NCBI GenBank assembly: GCA_009920765.1
Contig: RFZJ01000010.1
Span: 1-64,000 of the forward strand
DNA: 64,000 bases
Direction: 5' to 3'
Origin: Planctomycetota bacterium
GTDB lineage: Bacteria > Planctomycetota > Planctomycetia > Gemmatales > Gemmataceae
The notes under the pieces: generated by a model
The model's input: the letters and a program-made list of their open reading frames with translations, nothing else
What the model was told of the DNA's origin: nothing
Databases searched by the model: none
Shown here: one piece after another, positions 56,300 to 64,000 of the stretch
Numbering within the stretch: position 1 is the first letter of the stretch
Layout: each line of letters begins with the position of its first letter
Program-made: the position numbers and the translations under genes

Positions 56300-57151
56300 G
56301 TGAATCGAAAAGGCATTACGCTTTTGGAAGTCTTAATGGCCATCTTCATCATGGGGATTGGCATGGTAAGTGTGTTTGCCATATTTCCTGTTGCTGCTTT
56401 GATGATGGGGCAAGCCATTGAAAAATACCAAGTCAACGAAGTGGTTAATAACACTCAAAGTAACTTTGATGCAGATGCTCTGGACTTTGTAAAGAATCAA
56501 CCCGATCTAATTTATAATTCAAGTGGCGTGCAAGTTAGCACAATAAGTGGATCTTTTTTAAATAGCACTGTTACAAATGGATTGCCGCAATATCTTTTTT
56601 TAGATCAGGCAGCAGCAATCAATGGTAGATCATTTTTAGCTAATGTTATGGTTGCTTATATTAAGGGCGGTGTTTCACCTTTGCTACCACTTCAAATTAA
56701 CGAAAGATATTTCACTTCCAATTTTGACATTGAACTGGATGAATCGGGCAGGGCGGTATTGCCTGTAGCATCCGTTGGCAGATATTCGGTTTCATTTTTG
56801 TTGGAAAAAAAACCACCATTGGATAATCCTTTGCCATCACGCAGATATATGCTGGTCTTTAAAGGGCGGAGCCAAACGTTTGCAGATTTTCCATGGGAAG
56901 CCATTACCACTAATGTAGCTGCTACACCAAATCTTATTATCCCGACTCCAGGCGCCTTAGATTATAAAAAACAAGGTTGGATAATGACTTTTAATAGTGT
57001 TACTGGTAATCGTTCTTTTCATCAAATAACAGCGGTGAACCCAAATGGGGCGGGCATTGAATTGGAAGTAAAACCTAAATTAGGAACTGATGCCAATAAT
57101 GTTTACCTTCTTTCCGATGTAATTCGGGTTGTTGATATGGGAGCAGGCTGA
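56300..57151 (+). CDS. Type IV prepilin-like protein (GspI/PilV-like)
   Basis: 283 aa. Short leader NRKG then ITLLEVLMAIFIMGIGMVSVFAIF, with the usual Gly before the cleavage point and Glu at +5, similar to GspI/PilV-type minor pilins. GTG 56300 is chosen: GGAA lies 5 nt upstream and it starts right at the signal, while a longer frame from 56243 would overlap the previous gene by 47 nt. It ends with a one-base overlap with the next gene (TGATG), so translation is coupled. Confidence 0.83.
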   Translation: MNRKGITLLEVLMAIFIMGIGMVSVFAIFPVAALMMGQAIEKYQVNEVVNNTQSNFDADALDFVKNQPDLIYNSSGVQVSTISGSFLNSTVTNGLPQYLFLDQAAAINGRSFLANVMVAYIKGGVSPLLPLQINERYFTSNFDIELDESGRAVLPVASVGRYSVSFLLEKKPPLDNPLPSRRYMLVFKGRSQTFADFPWEAITTNVAATPNLIIPTPGALDYKKQGWIMTFNSVTGNRSFHQITAVNPNGAGIELEVKPKLGTDANNVYLLSDVIRVVDMGAG

Positions 57152-58506
57152 TGAATCCTATTCGAGTCCCATCGCCGCTTATTTTAAAAAACCGTCAAGG
57201 TTTTACCCTCGTTGAGTTGATGGTCGCCCTGGCCCTTATCATCCTCATGCTTTCCATCATGAGTCAGGCGTTTGTAATCGCAACAGGCACCATGCAGGGG
57301 TTAAAAGAAGTTGCTGATATGCAGGAGAAAATCCGCTCTGCTGTAACTCTTTTGCAACGCGATTTGGGGGCTAATCATTTTGAAGGGAGCAAGAAATTAA
57401 GTGATCCTGAATTTTGGGATAATGGCCCACCCAAAGAAGGTTATTTTATGCTCTGGCAGGACCAACCGTTTGAACCCGTGAACGGTGCAGAACCTTCCGG
57501 CAATGAAGGTGCTTATAATGGCGTTTCCTTTAGGCGTAGTTCGTCATTCGCCAACCACATGCTTGCCTGCACGGTCAAACTCCCCGCTAAAAGCCCAAGT
57601 GATTTTTTTGAAAGCAGTCTAGGATCGAATTTTCCTGATTTATTTTATAATACTGTTAATACACCACTTGGAATGAAAGATGCCAACATTCGGCGATTTG
57701 AATCGAATGCGAATTTAATACATTCCGATTGGGCTGAAGTCGCTTATTTTCTTGGCCCACATAATGCAGGTGTTGCAAATCCTCTTCCGGATGGAAATAC
57801 GGATGGAAAAACAAATCCCTCCACCGCTTCGTTACCTTATTTTAATCTTTATCGGCAGCAAAGAATTGTGCTGCCGAATTTTAATATCCCCATAACCGGT
57901 GTAGTATTACCCGCGGTAAATGCGGCTATTAAAGAAGAAATAAGTTGTGAAACATCAACAGGAACCTTTAATAAACCATCTGATTTAACGGTTCCTTGGA
58001 AGCGCATGGGAAACAGGGGTTTCAATCAACTTGGCAATCGGGTAGGGCCTTTGTTTTCTGAATTCGTTAACCCTTCCGCTAAAGTTAATACTGATATCAT
58101 TGCTACCAATGTGATATCTTTTGATGTGAAGTTGCTGACAGATTCAAGATATGACTACGAAGATCTTGCCACGATTTTAAGCCAAGGTTCTTATAGTGCT
58201 TATCCTCCATATACTAATTATGCTATTGCCAACGGAAATGCCGCTATTAGGGTTTTTGATACTTGGACAACCGACCAAGGTAGTTCAACAAATCCTGCTG
58301 TTCCCAAATATGATTTAGGTTATTGGAATAACACCAATGGAAAATGGCAACCATCAGGAAACACCGCCGGCAATAATTCGTTGATTCCCGTTTGGAATGT
58401 AACTAATAATACTGGCCTAAATATCAAGGCAATTCAAATATCACTTCGTGTTTGGGATCAAAAATCCAATACATCCAAGATGTTTGTCATCGTTCAAAAA
58501 TTATAA
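57151..58506 (+). CDS. Type IV prepilin-like protein (GspJ/PilW-like)
   Basis: 451 aa, long for a pilin. Leader ILKNRQG then FTLVELMVALALIILMLSIMSQ is canonical, with Gly at -1 and Glu at +5. The LQRDLG after the helix (EKIRSAVTLLQRDLGAN) is typical of GspJ/PilW minor pilins. The large C-terminal part is Asn/Pro-rich and beta-like. It overlaps the previous gene's stop by one base and lies 25 nt before the giant downstream gene. Confidence 0.86.
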   Translation: MNPIRVPSPLILKNRQGFTLVELMVALALIILMLSIMSQAFVIATGTMQGLKEVADMQEKIRSAVTLLQRDLGANHFEGSKKLSDPEFWDNGPPKEGYFMLWQDQPFEPVNGAEPSGNEGAYNGVSFRRSSSFANHMLACTVKLPAKSPSDFFESSLGSNFPDLFYNTVNTPLGMKDANIRRFESNANLIHSDWAEVAYFLGPHNAGVANPLPDGNTDGKTNPSTASLPYFNLYRQQRIVLPNFNIPITGVVLPAVNAAIKEEISCETSTGTFNKPSDLTVPWKRMGNRGFNQLGNRVGPLFSEFVNPSAKVNTDIIATNVISFDVKLLTDSRYDYEDLATILSQGSYSAYPPYTNYAIANGNAAIRVFDTWTTDQGSSTNPAVPKYDLGYWNNTNGKWQPSGNTAGNNSLIPVWNVTNNTGLNIKAIQISLRVWDQKSNTSKMFVIVQKL

Positions 58507-58531
58507 TTCATTGTGAAAGGAGAGTTGTGCC

Positions 58532-61500
58532 ATGTTGTTAAATACAAAAACCGATGTCAAGCGCTCTGGCATGATTCTCCTTATAGTCGTTGCTTTTCTT
58601 TCCATGTTCATGGTTGTGGGAACTACTTATCTCCTTGTTGCAGATTCCATCCGCAGGACAAGTGATTTTGATCTCAATGCTACTGATAAAAGAAGTGATT
58701 ACGCCTTAATGCCAGATATCGACCCGCGCTATATGTTTAATTTTGCCCTAGGGCAGATTCTTTACGATGTTGCAGATCCTACAATTTTTGATGCAGCAAC
58801 AGGAAAAATACTAACCCATAACAGTTCTCTTCGTGGGCATAGTCTAGCCCGGGATATTTATGGTGGTTATAAAGTTGGTGGGGCAAACGATCGCCCGTTT
58901 CAGGGTATTGGAAAAACGGCTACGGAGTTTGCTAACCCGGATTACAGGGTTAAAACATTAGTTACTGGTACCACCGTTATTGCTGATCCTGAAAAAGGCA
59001 GTAGACAGATTGCCAATGCCCCTAATGCACCATCTAGTTCCTGGAACGTGCCTTACACTTATTCGGATAATAGCCATTTTTATTTGGGGTCTTACACTCT
59101 TGATTCAGCAGGGAACCCAACAATCAAGCCTTCCTTTAATAATCCGATTATGGATGCATCCGGTCTTGGAGCTTTAGATGTTAAGAACCTTGAAGGTTAC
59201 CCAGGTGGCAATGACAGTTGGTGGATTGATGCGGGCTTTCCGGTAATGACCACCCCAGATGGCAGGAAATACAAAGCGTTGATAGCGCCTTTGATTCTTG
59301 ATCTTGATGGCAGAATTAACTTGAATGTTGCTGGCAATTTGATGCAGAGGGATGTTGCAACTCCTTATTTTACCGCTGACCATGCGTCTAACCAGGGGTG
59401 GGGCCGTTGGGAAATTAATCCGAAAAAACTAATTGAAAATTATTCTGGAATGGTGACACAATATTCTCCTCTTTCCCCAGCGAATGAATTCTTGAATTTG
59501 CTATCTTATGGTACGAACCCTCTTCCAGCCCCTACATCTGGAATGCCTGCTGCAACCTTCACTGGTTCATCATTAAACCAATGGAAAACATATGGCCGAT
59601 TGTTTCAGGCAAATTATCTCCCAATAAATAGTAATCCCCCTCCAACAACTTATTTTGCTAGCACGCTATTACATTCTTACTCCCCAGTCGACTTTAATGG
59701 GGCAGGTGATTATCAAGCAATGGGTGGGTGGGGACCAACTGCAAAGCCAAGCTTTGTGAATCCTAATGGTTTCCCCTCTTTTGGGATGGGGTTTGGTAAC
59801 GGTCAAGCTACTGAACATTTGCTGGATGGGGCTACTCCAGGATTAAATTACCACGCCCGCAATTTTAATCCCTATCGGACCCAAATTAGTGGTAATGGAG
59901 TTTCTACTGTGTTCCCCGTTTCTGAAATCGCATCGATTCTTCGTTGGCAGGGTAAGGGGGAACCATTTAGCAAAAGCCAATTAGCGCAGCTATTACCTAA
60001 ATCTATGGGTTTGGATATGCCTTATAACTCTTCGGGCATGGATGGGATTTTTCGTCAGCGTATTCGCAACATGGTAACCACCTTAAGTTCAGATTTGGAT
60101 AGGCCTGCTATGGCTCCAATCTCTCCTGACACGCTACCTAATGCAATGACAGGCACCTTGTATTCTAATACGTTTAGAATTAAGAATTTTATTTTTCCTG
60201 ATAGAACAATACCTGTACCCCAAATGGGGGTTACCTATTATTCTCCGATTCCAGATTCGCCAACCCTGGTGCCAAATCAAACGAACCCTCCTCTTAAATT
60301 TATTCTGGATAGACCACTAACCCCTTTTCCACCAGTGGTGCAAAATGGAATGTCAGATCAAACCAATTTCATTAATTATGCTGGTCCGGTTAAAGCCCAA
60401 TTTGATCAGGCTGTAAATGATCGGCAGGCGTTTGCCCAAGAAATATACAACGTTCTCCGTAATGTAACCGGTGTTATCTTTTACGAGGTTGCAGTGGGAT
60501 CCATGGATCCTGCAGTTCAGGCAGATCTTTTAGAAATTAAAAGATCCAATCAGTGGCTTGCTCAACTTGCTGCCAATATTGTTGATTTTATTGACGGTGA
60601 TGATTTCAACACCGTATTTCGGTGGACTGGTGACCCAAAAGATTGTGTGTTTGGAGTCGAATTGCCTCGTGTTGTTATTAATGAAGCCTATTCCATGGCA
60701 CAAAATGATTCTGGGGATATGTTTATGAATAACACGAAGGCTACAATGCCAACTCATTTGTATACCGCAGTTGAATTAATGAATCCATTGCCGCCGGATG
60801 GTAATTATGTTGTTGGACCCGGTGGTCATACTGCCGTCCTTCAATTCAAGGATGGAACAGGAACTGAATATCAAAATTATAAGCTTGTTTTATGTCAGCG
60901 GGGCCAAATTTTAGGACAGATGAATGCGATAAATGGCATGTATTTTAATACTACAGGGTCACATGATTTTAATGGGAATAACATCGCCTCGGACTCCAAC
61001 GGCATGGCAAAGGCAATATTGGATAACTGGACCGATCCCAACAATATGCCCATGCCAAACATGGTGCCGGGTACTTGGTATTTAAATCCGGGTGGTTTAA
61101 TGGTCATAGGAGATGACACTACGCTTCGGATGGAAGCGGATCCCAAAATTAATACCACATTTAAAACACCAAAAATAAAATTGAAAAATATTGGGGTGGC
61201 TGCAACTCCAGGCCCAAATAATGCCCCTGAGATAATGTTGCAAAAACTTGTTTATCCTGGAATGCCTCCCAATGATCTTGATCCAGTTACTGGAAATTTG
61301 GCAATTCCCTTGATGCCCTACAATCCTTACATAACGGTGGATGTTTTTTCCAAGGGAAGGATGAATGACCTTCGAAAATTTGATGATAATGCAGCTCGAA
61401 ATCCTGATGTTACCACCACAAGTTCCATAGGCCGTAGATCGCCTCTGTTGGATTCAGTTGGTTTGGATGTAATGAATTTGGCCAACAATATGTACAATGG

Positions 61501-62755
61501 CAATAATACCGGAAATCAAGTGGGGGGAAATGGCGGTGCCCAGCATTCCATGGGGCAGTTAAATTCTAATGTTCTGAACCCTTTACCTTGGCTTGCTCAT
61601 CTTGACAGGCGGTTGATTAATCCTATGGAACTTATTCATGTTTCCACTGTCAAACCTCACGAATTAACTCAAACTGCTTGTCGTTGGAATGATGCTTTTA
61701 GTCAACCAAGTATTCCGGGCGCTAATTTAGTTCCCATGAAAATCTCCCATCCATATGCATCTAATTGGCCATGGTTTGACGAGAATACAAGGTTACATAG
61801 ATTTCTGGAAGTTGTTGGTGTTTCTCCCCTTCAAGCAGGTGAAGCAATGCATGGCAGAGTCTTGGGGAAGGTGAATGTTAACACTATGCATAGTGAGGAG
61901 GTTTTGCAAGCCGTAGCCGATCCTTCAATCGCTAATAATTTTACTAATGTTAATGTTACCACGGGGTATAACAACCTTGTTGCCCAAAGGCCAGTTACAA
62001 ATTTTGGGCAAGCCAATAATGTGGATTTTAGCAGTGCAATATCTAAGAAAGGCTTTAATAAGTCTTTGCTAGGGTACCAGTCTTTTGATAGTACAAATCC
62101 CGGAAATGCTGAAGTCTCGTTTGGTAACTTGCTTGATGTCCAAGTTTTTCCAGCATCTGGTGTAGCCCCTGCAATTTATCCCCGCAAAGAACTACTTACC
62201 AAAATTGGTAATAGTGTAACTACTAGAAGCAACGTATTTGCTGTTTGGATAACTACGGGATATTTTGAAGTAACCAATGATACAACCCAACCACCTACAC
62301 TTGGTGCTGAAATTGGTAAGGCAGATGGCATAAATATCCGTCATCGTATGTTTGCGATCGTTGATCGCACCAATATGGTGAATGCTCAGCTAACCGGTGT
62401 TGCTTACAGTGTCCCAGCAGCACCGATTCAGAATGTTGATTTCGGTCTTCCGGGGGCATTATTGCTTAAGAGTGTTGTTCCACCATACGCTAATGTACCC
62501 GCTACCGCTGGTATGTTACTTACATTTGAGCCAAATACTGATAATGAAGAAACAGTTATTCTAAGGGTTTATAATAATCCAGGAAATCCAGCAGATCCTT
62601 TAAATGGCCATCTTGTCGGAGATTTTCAAAAGCCGCATAATCCTGGTGGTGGTGCAACAATTAACATCATTAACAGAGGTAATCCAGGGCCTTGGATTGG
62701 TTATGATCGCACCAAAGACCGTGAGGTTGTACCGTATGCCGAGATCATTGAATAA
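58532..62755 (+). CDS. Very large GspK/PilX-like protein
   Basis: 1407 aa. The N-terminus is a short charged leader (DVKRSG) then MILLIVVAFLSMFMVVGTTY, a single helix without Glu at +5, which is the mark of GspK/PilX-type minor pilins. The remainder is very long (usual GspK about 300-350 aa), Asn/Pro/Gly-rich, with no recognised domain; blocks near 660-720 (AANIVDFIDGDDF) recall the helical SAM-like region of GspK. Beyond that it looks like a large secreted beta-type structure. GGAG lies about 9 nt before ATG 58532. It is the last gene of the cluster, followed by the 62891 terminator. GspK-like identity is inference from the N-terminus, gene order and that short block. Confidence 0.75.
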   Translation: MLLNTKTDVKRSGMILLIVVAFLSMFMVVGTTYLLVADSIRRTSDFDLNATDKRSDYALMPDIDPRYMFNFALGQILYDVADPTIFDAATGKILTHNSSLRGHSLARDIYGGYKVGGANDRPFQGIGKTATEFANPDYRVKTLVTGTTVIADPEKGSRQIANAPNAPSSSWNVPYTYSDNSHFYLGSYTLDSAGNPTIKPSFNNPIMDASGLGALDVKNLEGYPGGNDSWWIDAGFPVMTTPDGRKYKALIAPLILDLDGRINLNVAGNLMQRDVATPYFTADHASNQGWGRWEINPKKLIENYSGMVTQYSPLSPANEFLNLLSYGTNPLPAPTSGMPAATFTGSSLNQWKTYGRLFQANYLPINSNPPPTTYFASTLLHSYSPVDFNGAGDYQAMGGWGPTAKPSFVNPNGFPSFGMGFGNGQATEHLLDGATPGLNYHARNFNPYRTQISGNGVSTVFPVSEIASILRWQGKGEPFSKSQLAQLLPKSMGLDMPYNSSGMDGIFRQRIRNMVTTLSSDLDRPAMAPISPDTLPNAMTGTLYSNTFRIKNFIFPDRTIPVPQMGVTYYSPIPDSPTLVPNQTNPPLKFILDRPLTPFPPVVQNGMSDQTNFINYAGPVKAQFDQAVNDRQAFAQEIYNVLRNVTGVIFYEVAVGSMDPAVQADLLEIKRSNQWLAQLAANIVDFIDGDDFNTVFRWTGDPKDCVFGVELPRVVINEAYSMAQNDSGDMFMNNTKATMPTHLYTAVELMNPLPPDGNYVVGPGGHTAVLQFKDGTGTEYQNYKLVLCQRGQILGQMNAINGMYFNTTGSHDFNGNNIASDSNGMAKAILDNWTDPNNMPMPNMVPGTWYLNPGGLMVIGDDTTLRMEADPKINTTFKTPKIKLKNIGVAATPGPNNAPEIMLQKLVYPGMPPNDLDPVTGNLAIPLMPYNPYITVDVFSKGRMNDLRKFDDNAARNPDVTTTSSIGRRSPLLDSVGLDVMNLANNMYNGNNTGNQVGGNGGAQHSMGQLNSNVLNPLPWLAHLDRRLINPMELIHVSTVKPHELTQTACRWNDAFSQPSIPGANLVPMKISHPYASNWPWFDENTRLHRFLEVVGVSPLQAGEAMHGRVLGKVNVNTMHSEEVLQAVADPSIANNFTNVNVTTGYNNLVAQRPVTNFGQANNVDFSSAISKKGFNKSLLGYQSFDSTNPGNAEVSFGNLLDVQVFPASGVAPAIYPRKELLTKIGNSVTTRSNVFAVWITTGYFEVTNDTTQPPTLGAEIGKADGINIRHRMFAIVDRTNMVNAQLTGVAYSVPAAPIQNVDFGLPGALLLKSVVPPYANVPATAGMLLTFEPNTDNEETVILRVYNNPGNPADPLNGHLVGDFQKPHNPGGGATINIINRGNPGPWIGYDRTKDREVVPYAEIIE

Positions 62756-62890
62756 CAACCATAGAAGCCTTTGAAAATGTTTCCTAAATGGAGTTTCGTT
62801 ATTAAAAGTACTAAACTGGTTACGGGTTTTTAATCCCCGTGCTGATTGCCCTGTTACTTTTGATGATTGATACTCTTTAACCCAAAACCT

Positions 62891-62926
62891 AAATGCCCGA
62901 GGGAATATTGTCCTCGGGCATTTTTT
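62891..62926 (+). terminator. Intrinsic terminator after the pilus-like locus
   Basis: A perfect 12-bp stem (62891-62902 with 62912-62923) with a 9-nt loop is followed by a T-run to 62926. It lies 136 nt past the stop of the 1407-aa gene. Confidence 0.9.
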
Positions 62927-63088
62927 ATTCCTAATCTTTTTCCAAGTATTTTATTGCAGCTGCAATAAACCTAGCGAATTATCCCTGTTTTTTACGCTGT
63001 TTTTGCAGCTTTTTCAGCAAATCCCTGTTTTTTAAGCCTTTACTCACCATCACTTTACCAAAACCCTAGAAAAATAACCCTTTTATGA

Positions 63089-63117
63089 TTGACACTCACC
63101 CCCTTTAATCCTAACTT
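63089..63117 (+). promoter_or_regulatory. Candidate promoter of the HU gene
   Basis: A perfect TTGACA (63089-63094) and TAACTT (63112-63117), 17 bases apart, lie about 60 nt before ATG 63179. The -10 box is a weak match. The -35 box falls within the second ATGATTGAYACTC repeat, which hints that a factor might compete there. Confidence 0.4.
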
Positions 63118-63178
63118 TCTTTTATATCAGGATGAGTTTCCTGTTTTTTAACCTTCAAGTCTTAGGGAGTTTTTTAGT

Positions 63179-63496
63179 ATGTCCGATAAGAAAAAAGCCA
63201 TGACCAAAAGCCAAGTCCTTAGCACCATTGCTGAACACACCGAGCTTTCCAAAAAGCAAGTTGGTGCAGTTCTCGATTCCCTTCATGCCATCATTGTTGA
63301 ACAACTTGGCAAAAAGGGCCCAGGCGTATTCACCCTGCCAGGCCTTCTCAAGTTGAAAATTCGCAATAAGCCAGCTACCAAGGCTCGCGAAGGCACCAAC
63401 CCTTTCACAGGCCAAAAAATGATGTTTGCTGCGAAGCCAGCTTCCAAGACTGTTCGCGCCAACGCCCTCAAAGCCTTCAAAGAAGCTATCAAGTAA
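63179..63496 (+). CDS. hup: HU-family DNA-binding protein
   Basis: 105 aa nucleoid protein. The N-terminal helices (MTKSQVLSTIAEHTELSKKQ) and the beta-arm region (FTLPGLLKLKIRNKPATKAREG, then NPFTGQKM) match the HU/IHF family, with the Pro-containing arm tip TNPFTG. The C-terminal KPASKTVRANALKAFKEAI is typical. It binds and bends DNA without strong sequence preference. It has its own leader with repeats and a strong terminator, so it is monocistronic. TTAGGGAG precedes ATG 63179. Confidence 0.95.
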   Translation: MSDKKKAMTKSQVLSTIAEHTELSKKQVGAVLDSLHAIIVEQLGKKGPGVFTLPGLLKLKIRNKPATKAREGTNPFTGQKMMFAAKPASKTVRANALKAFKEAIK

Positions 63497-63520
63497 TATC
63501 GATTTGATGTTTCTTCCATT

Positions 63521-63557
63521 AAAAAACCCATGGCCAAAACACCCCATGGGTTTTTTT
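63521..63557 (+). terminator. Intrinsic terminator after the HU gene
   Basis: A perfect 13-bp inverted repeat (63521-63533 with 63544-63556) and a 10-nt loop are followed by Ts. The A-run on the left and the T-run on the right make it work in either direction. Confidence 0.9.
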
Positions 63558-64000
63558 ACGCACCCATCCAGACTTTGAATCCATGCTCTTTTCTTTCAAT
63601 CTCTTTTTCTTTCTTTTTCTCCATCACCCAACCCTCTTCCGCTGGAAGAGGGCAACCTCGCTTCGCTAGCAGGGATGTTGGTTTTGCTAATACTTTTCGT
63701 TTATTGATGCGGCTTGTTTAAAAGACGGATCAGTTGCGACGGGGAAGCTTCCTGACAAGGTTTTAGGGCAATTGATCCATTTGTAACCTTTAGGCATTGC
63801 ACCAACGGGAAGAAAAAGAAGACAAACAGGCAAGGCCTTTGTGCGTTGAAGGGGCAGGCACAATCAGCCTAGGACACCGCCCTAGGGAAAAGTTAAAAGT
63901 TCGAAGTTGTGCAATTTGCAGAGGGTTTTCCTAATCGCAATTGCACTAAGAATAAAGGGAAGCAAAAGTTAAACATAAAAAATGAGAGTAAACAAAGAAG
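63558..64000. other. Non-coding region at window end
   Basis: No convincing gene in 443 bases. It contains a 23-nt pure pyrimidine run (63600-63622) and a hairpin CCCTCTTCC-GCT-GGAAGAGGG (63632-63652), 9 bp with a 3-nt loop and no T-run, so not a standard terminator. An ATG at 63982 opens a frame cut by the window edge; it has no clear ribosome site and is not called. Confidence 0.5.

Larger units (their letters stand above)
62756..63178 (+). other. Intergenic leader of HU gene with short repeats
   Basis: 423 non-coding bases holding the terminator at 62891-62926, three copies of a CCTGTTTTTTA element (at 62984, 63024 and 63140), ATGATTGAYACTC twice (62863-62875 and 63085-63097), and a perfect 18-bp palindrome TTATTGCAGCTGCAATAA at 62951-62968. 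The first two CCTGTTTTTTA copies lie 40 bases apart and the third about 117 bases further on. The role may be regulation of the HU gene; no coding gene is visible. Confidence 0.5.

Noticed and set aside
63982-64000. Start of a plus-strand gene at the window edge
   Set aside because: Only six codons are visible and there is no clear ribosome site, so it cannot be supported.

Overview
The window looks like a chromosomal segment of a member of the Planctomycetota with moderate to low GC. The main evidence is the secreted gene set: a DUF1501 protein, a DUF1549/DUF1553 protein and a WD40 plus PPC-type protein in tandem (25503-32534), an N-terminal LExLExR-like segment on a large subtilase, a CxxC zinc-ribbon membrane protein, and paired M16 peptidases. 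No rRNA, tRNA, CRISPR array, insertion sequence, integrase or phage gene was recognised. Order and genus cannot be fixed from the sequence alone.

Layout. 1-9625: a partial TPR protein, a THUMP-type RNA methyltransferase, a zinc-ribbon membrane protein, an aldehyde dehydrogenase, TruD, a helix-turn-helix-like protein convergent with a PvuII-type DNA methyltransferase, a Dus plus pterin dehydratase pair, and a BON-domain lipoprotein. 9734-15119: groES-groEL on the minus strand, then larE, a 90-aa unknown, an EboB-like TatD hydrolase and tsaD on the plus strand. 15383-25272: a Cys/Met-rich secreted protein, a subtilase, NAD synthetase, a C45-type hydrolase, an RmlD-like reductase, a small Arg-rich protein and a MutS-like ATPase with predicted membrane segments. 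25503-37000: the planctomycete secreted trio, an M16 pair, a GNAT acetyltransferase and a beta-propeller lactonase. 37198-46755: acetyl-CoA synthetase, TyrA, esterase plus TsaB, RNase H, a 48-aa membrane protein, a long RseP-like protease and Dxr.

46954-62755 is the most distinctive region. It is a co-directional locus of nearly 16 kb for a type IV pilus or type II secretion-like machine: PilB-like ATPase, PilT, a second PilB-like ATPase with a Pro/Ala repeat N-terminus, PilC, five prepilin-like proteins and a 1407-aa protein with a GspK/PilX-like N-terminal helix. No secretin, PilMNOP alignment protein or prepilin peptidase is in the window. A strong terminator follows, then a repeat-bearing leader and an HU-family gene with its own terminator. 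The last 440 bases appear non-coding.

How the parts fit. Translation and tRNA modification (TruD, Dus, TsaB, TsaD, the THUMP methyltransferase) and core metabolism (NadE, Acs, TyrA, Dxr) are scattered as small housekeeping units. The secreted genes and the pilus-like locus are the lineage-specific content. Functions rest on motifs and remembered family features; no search was run.
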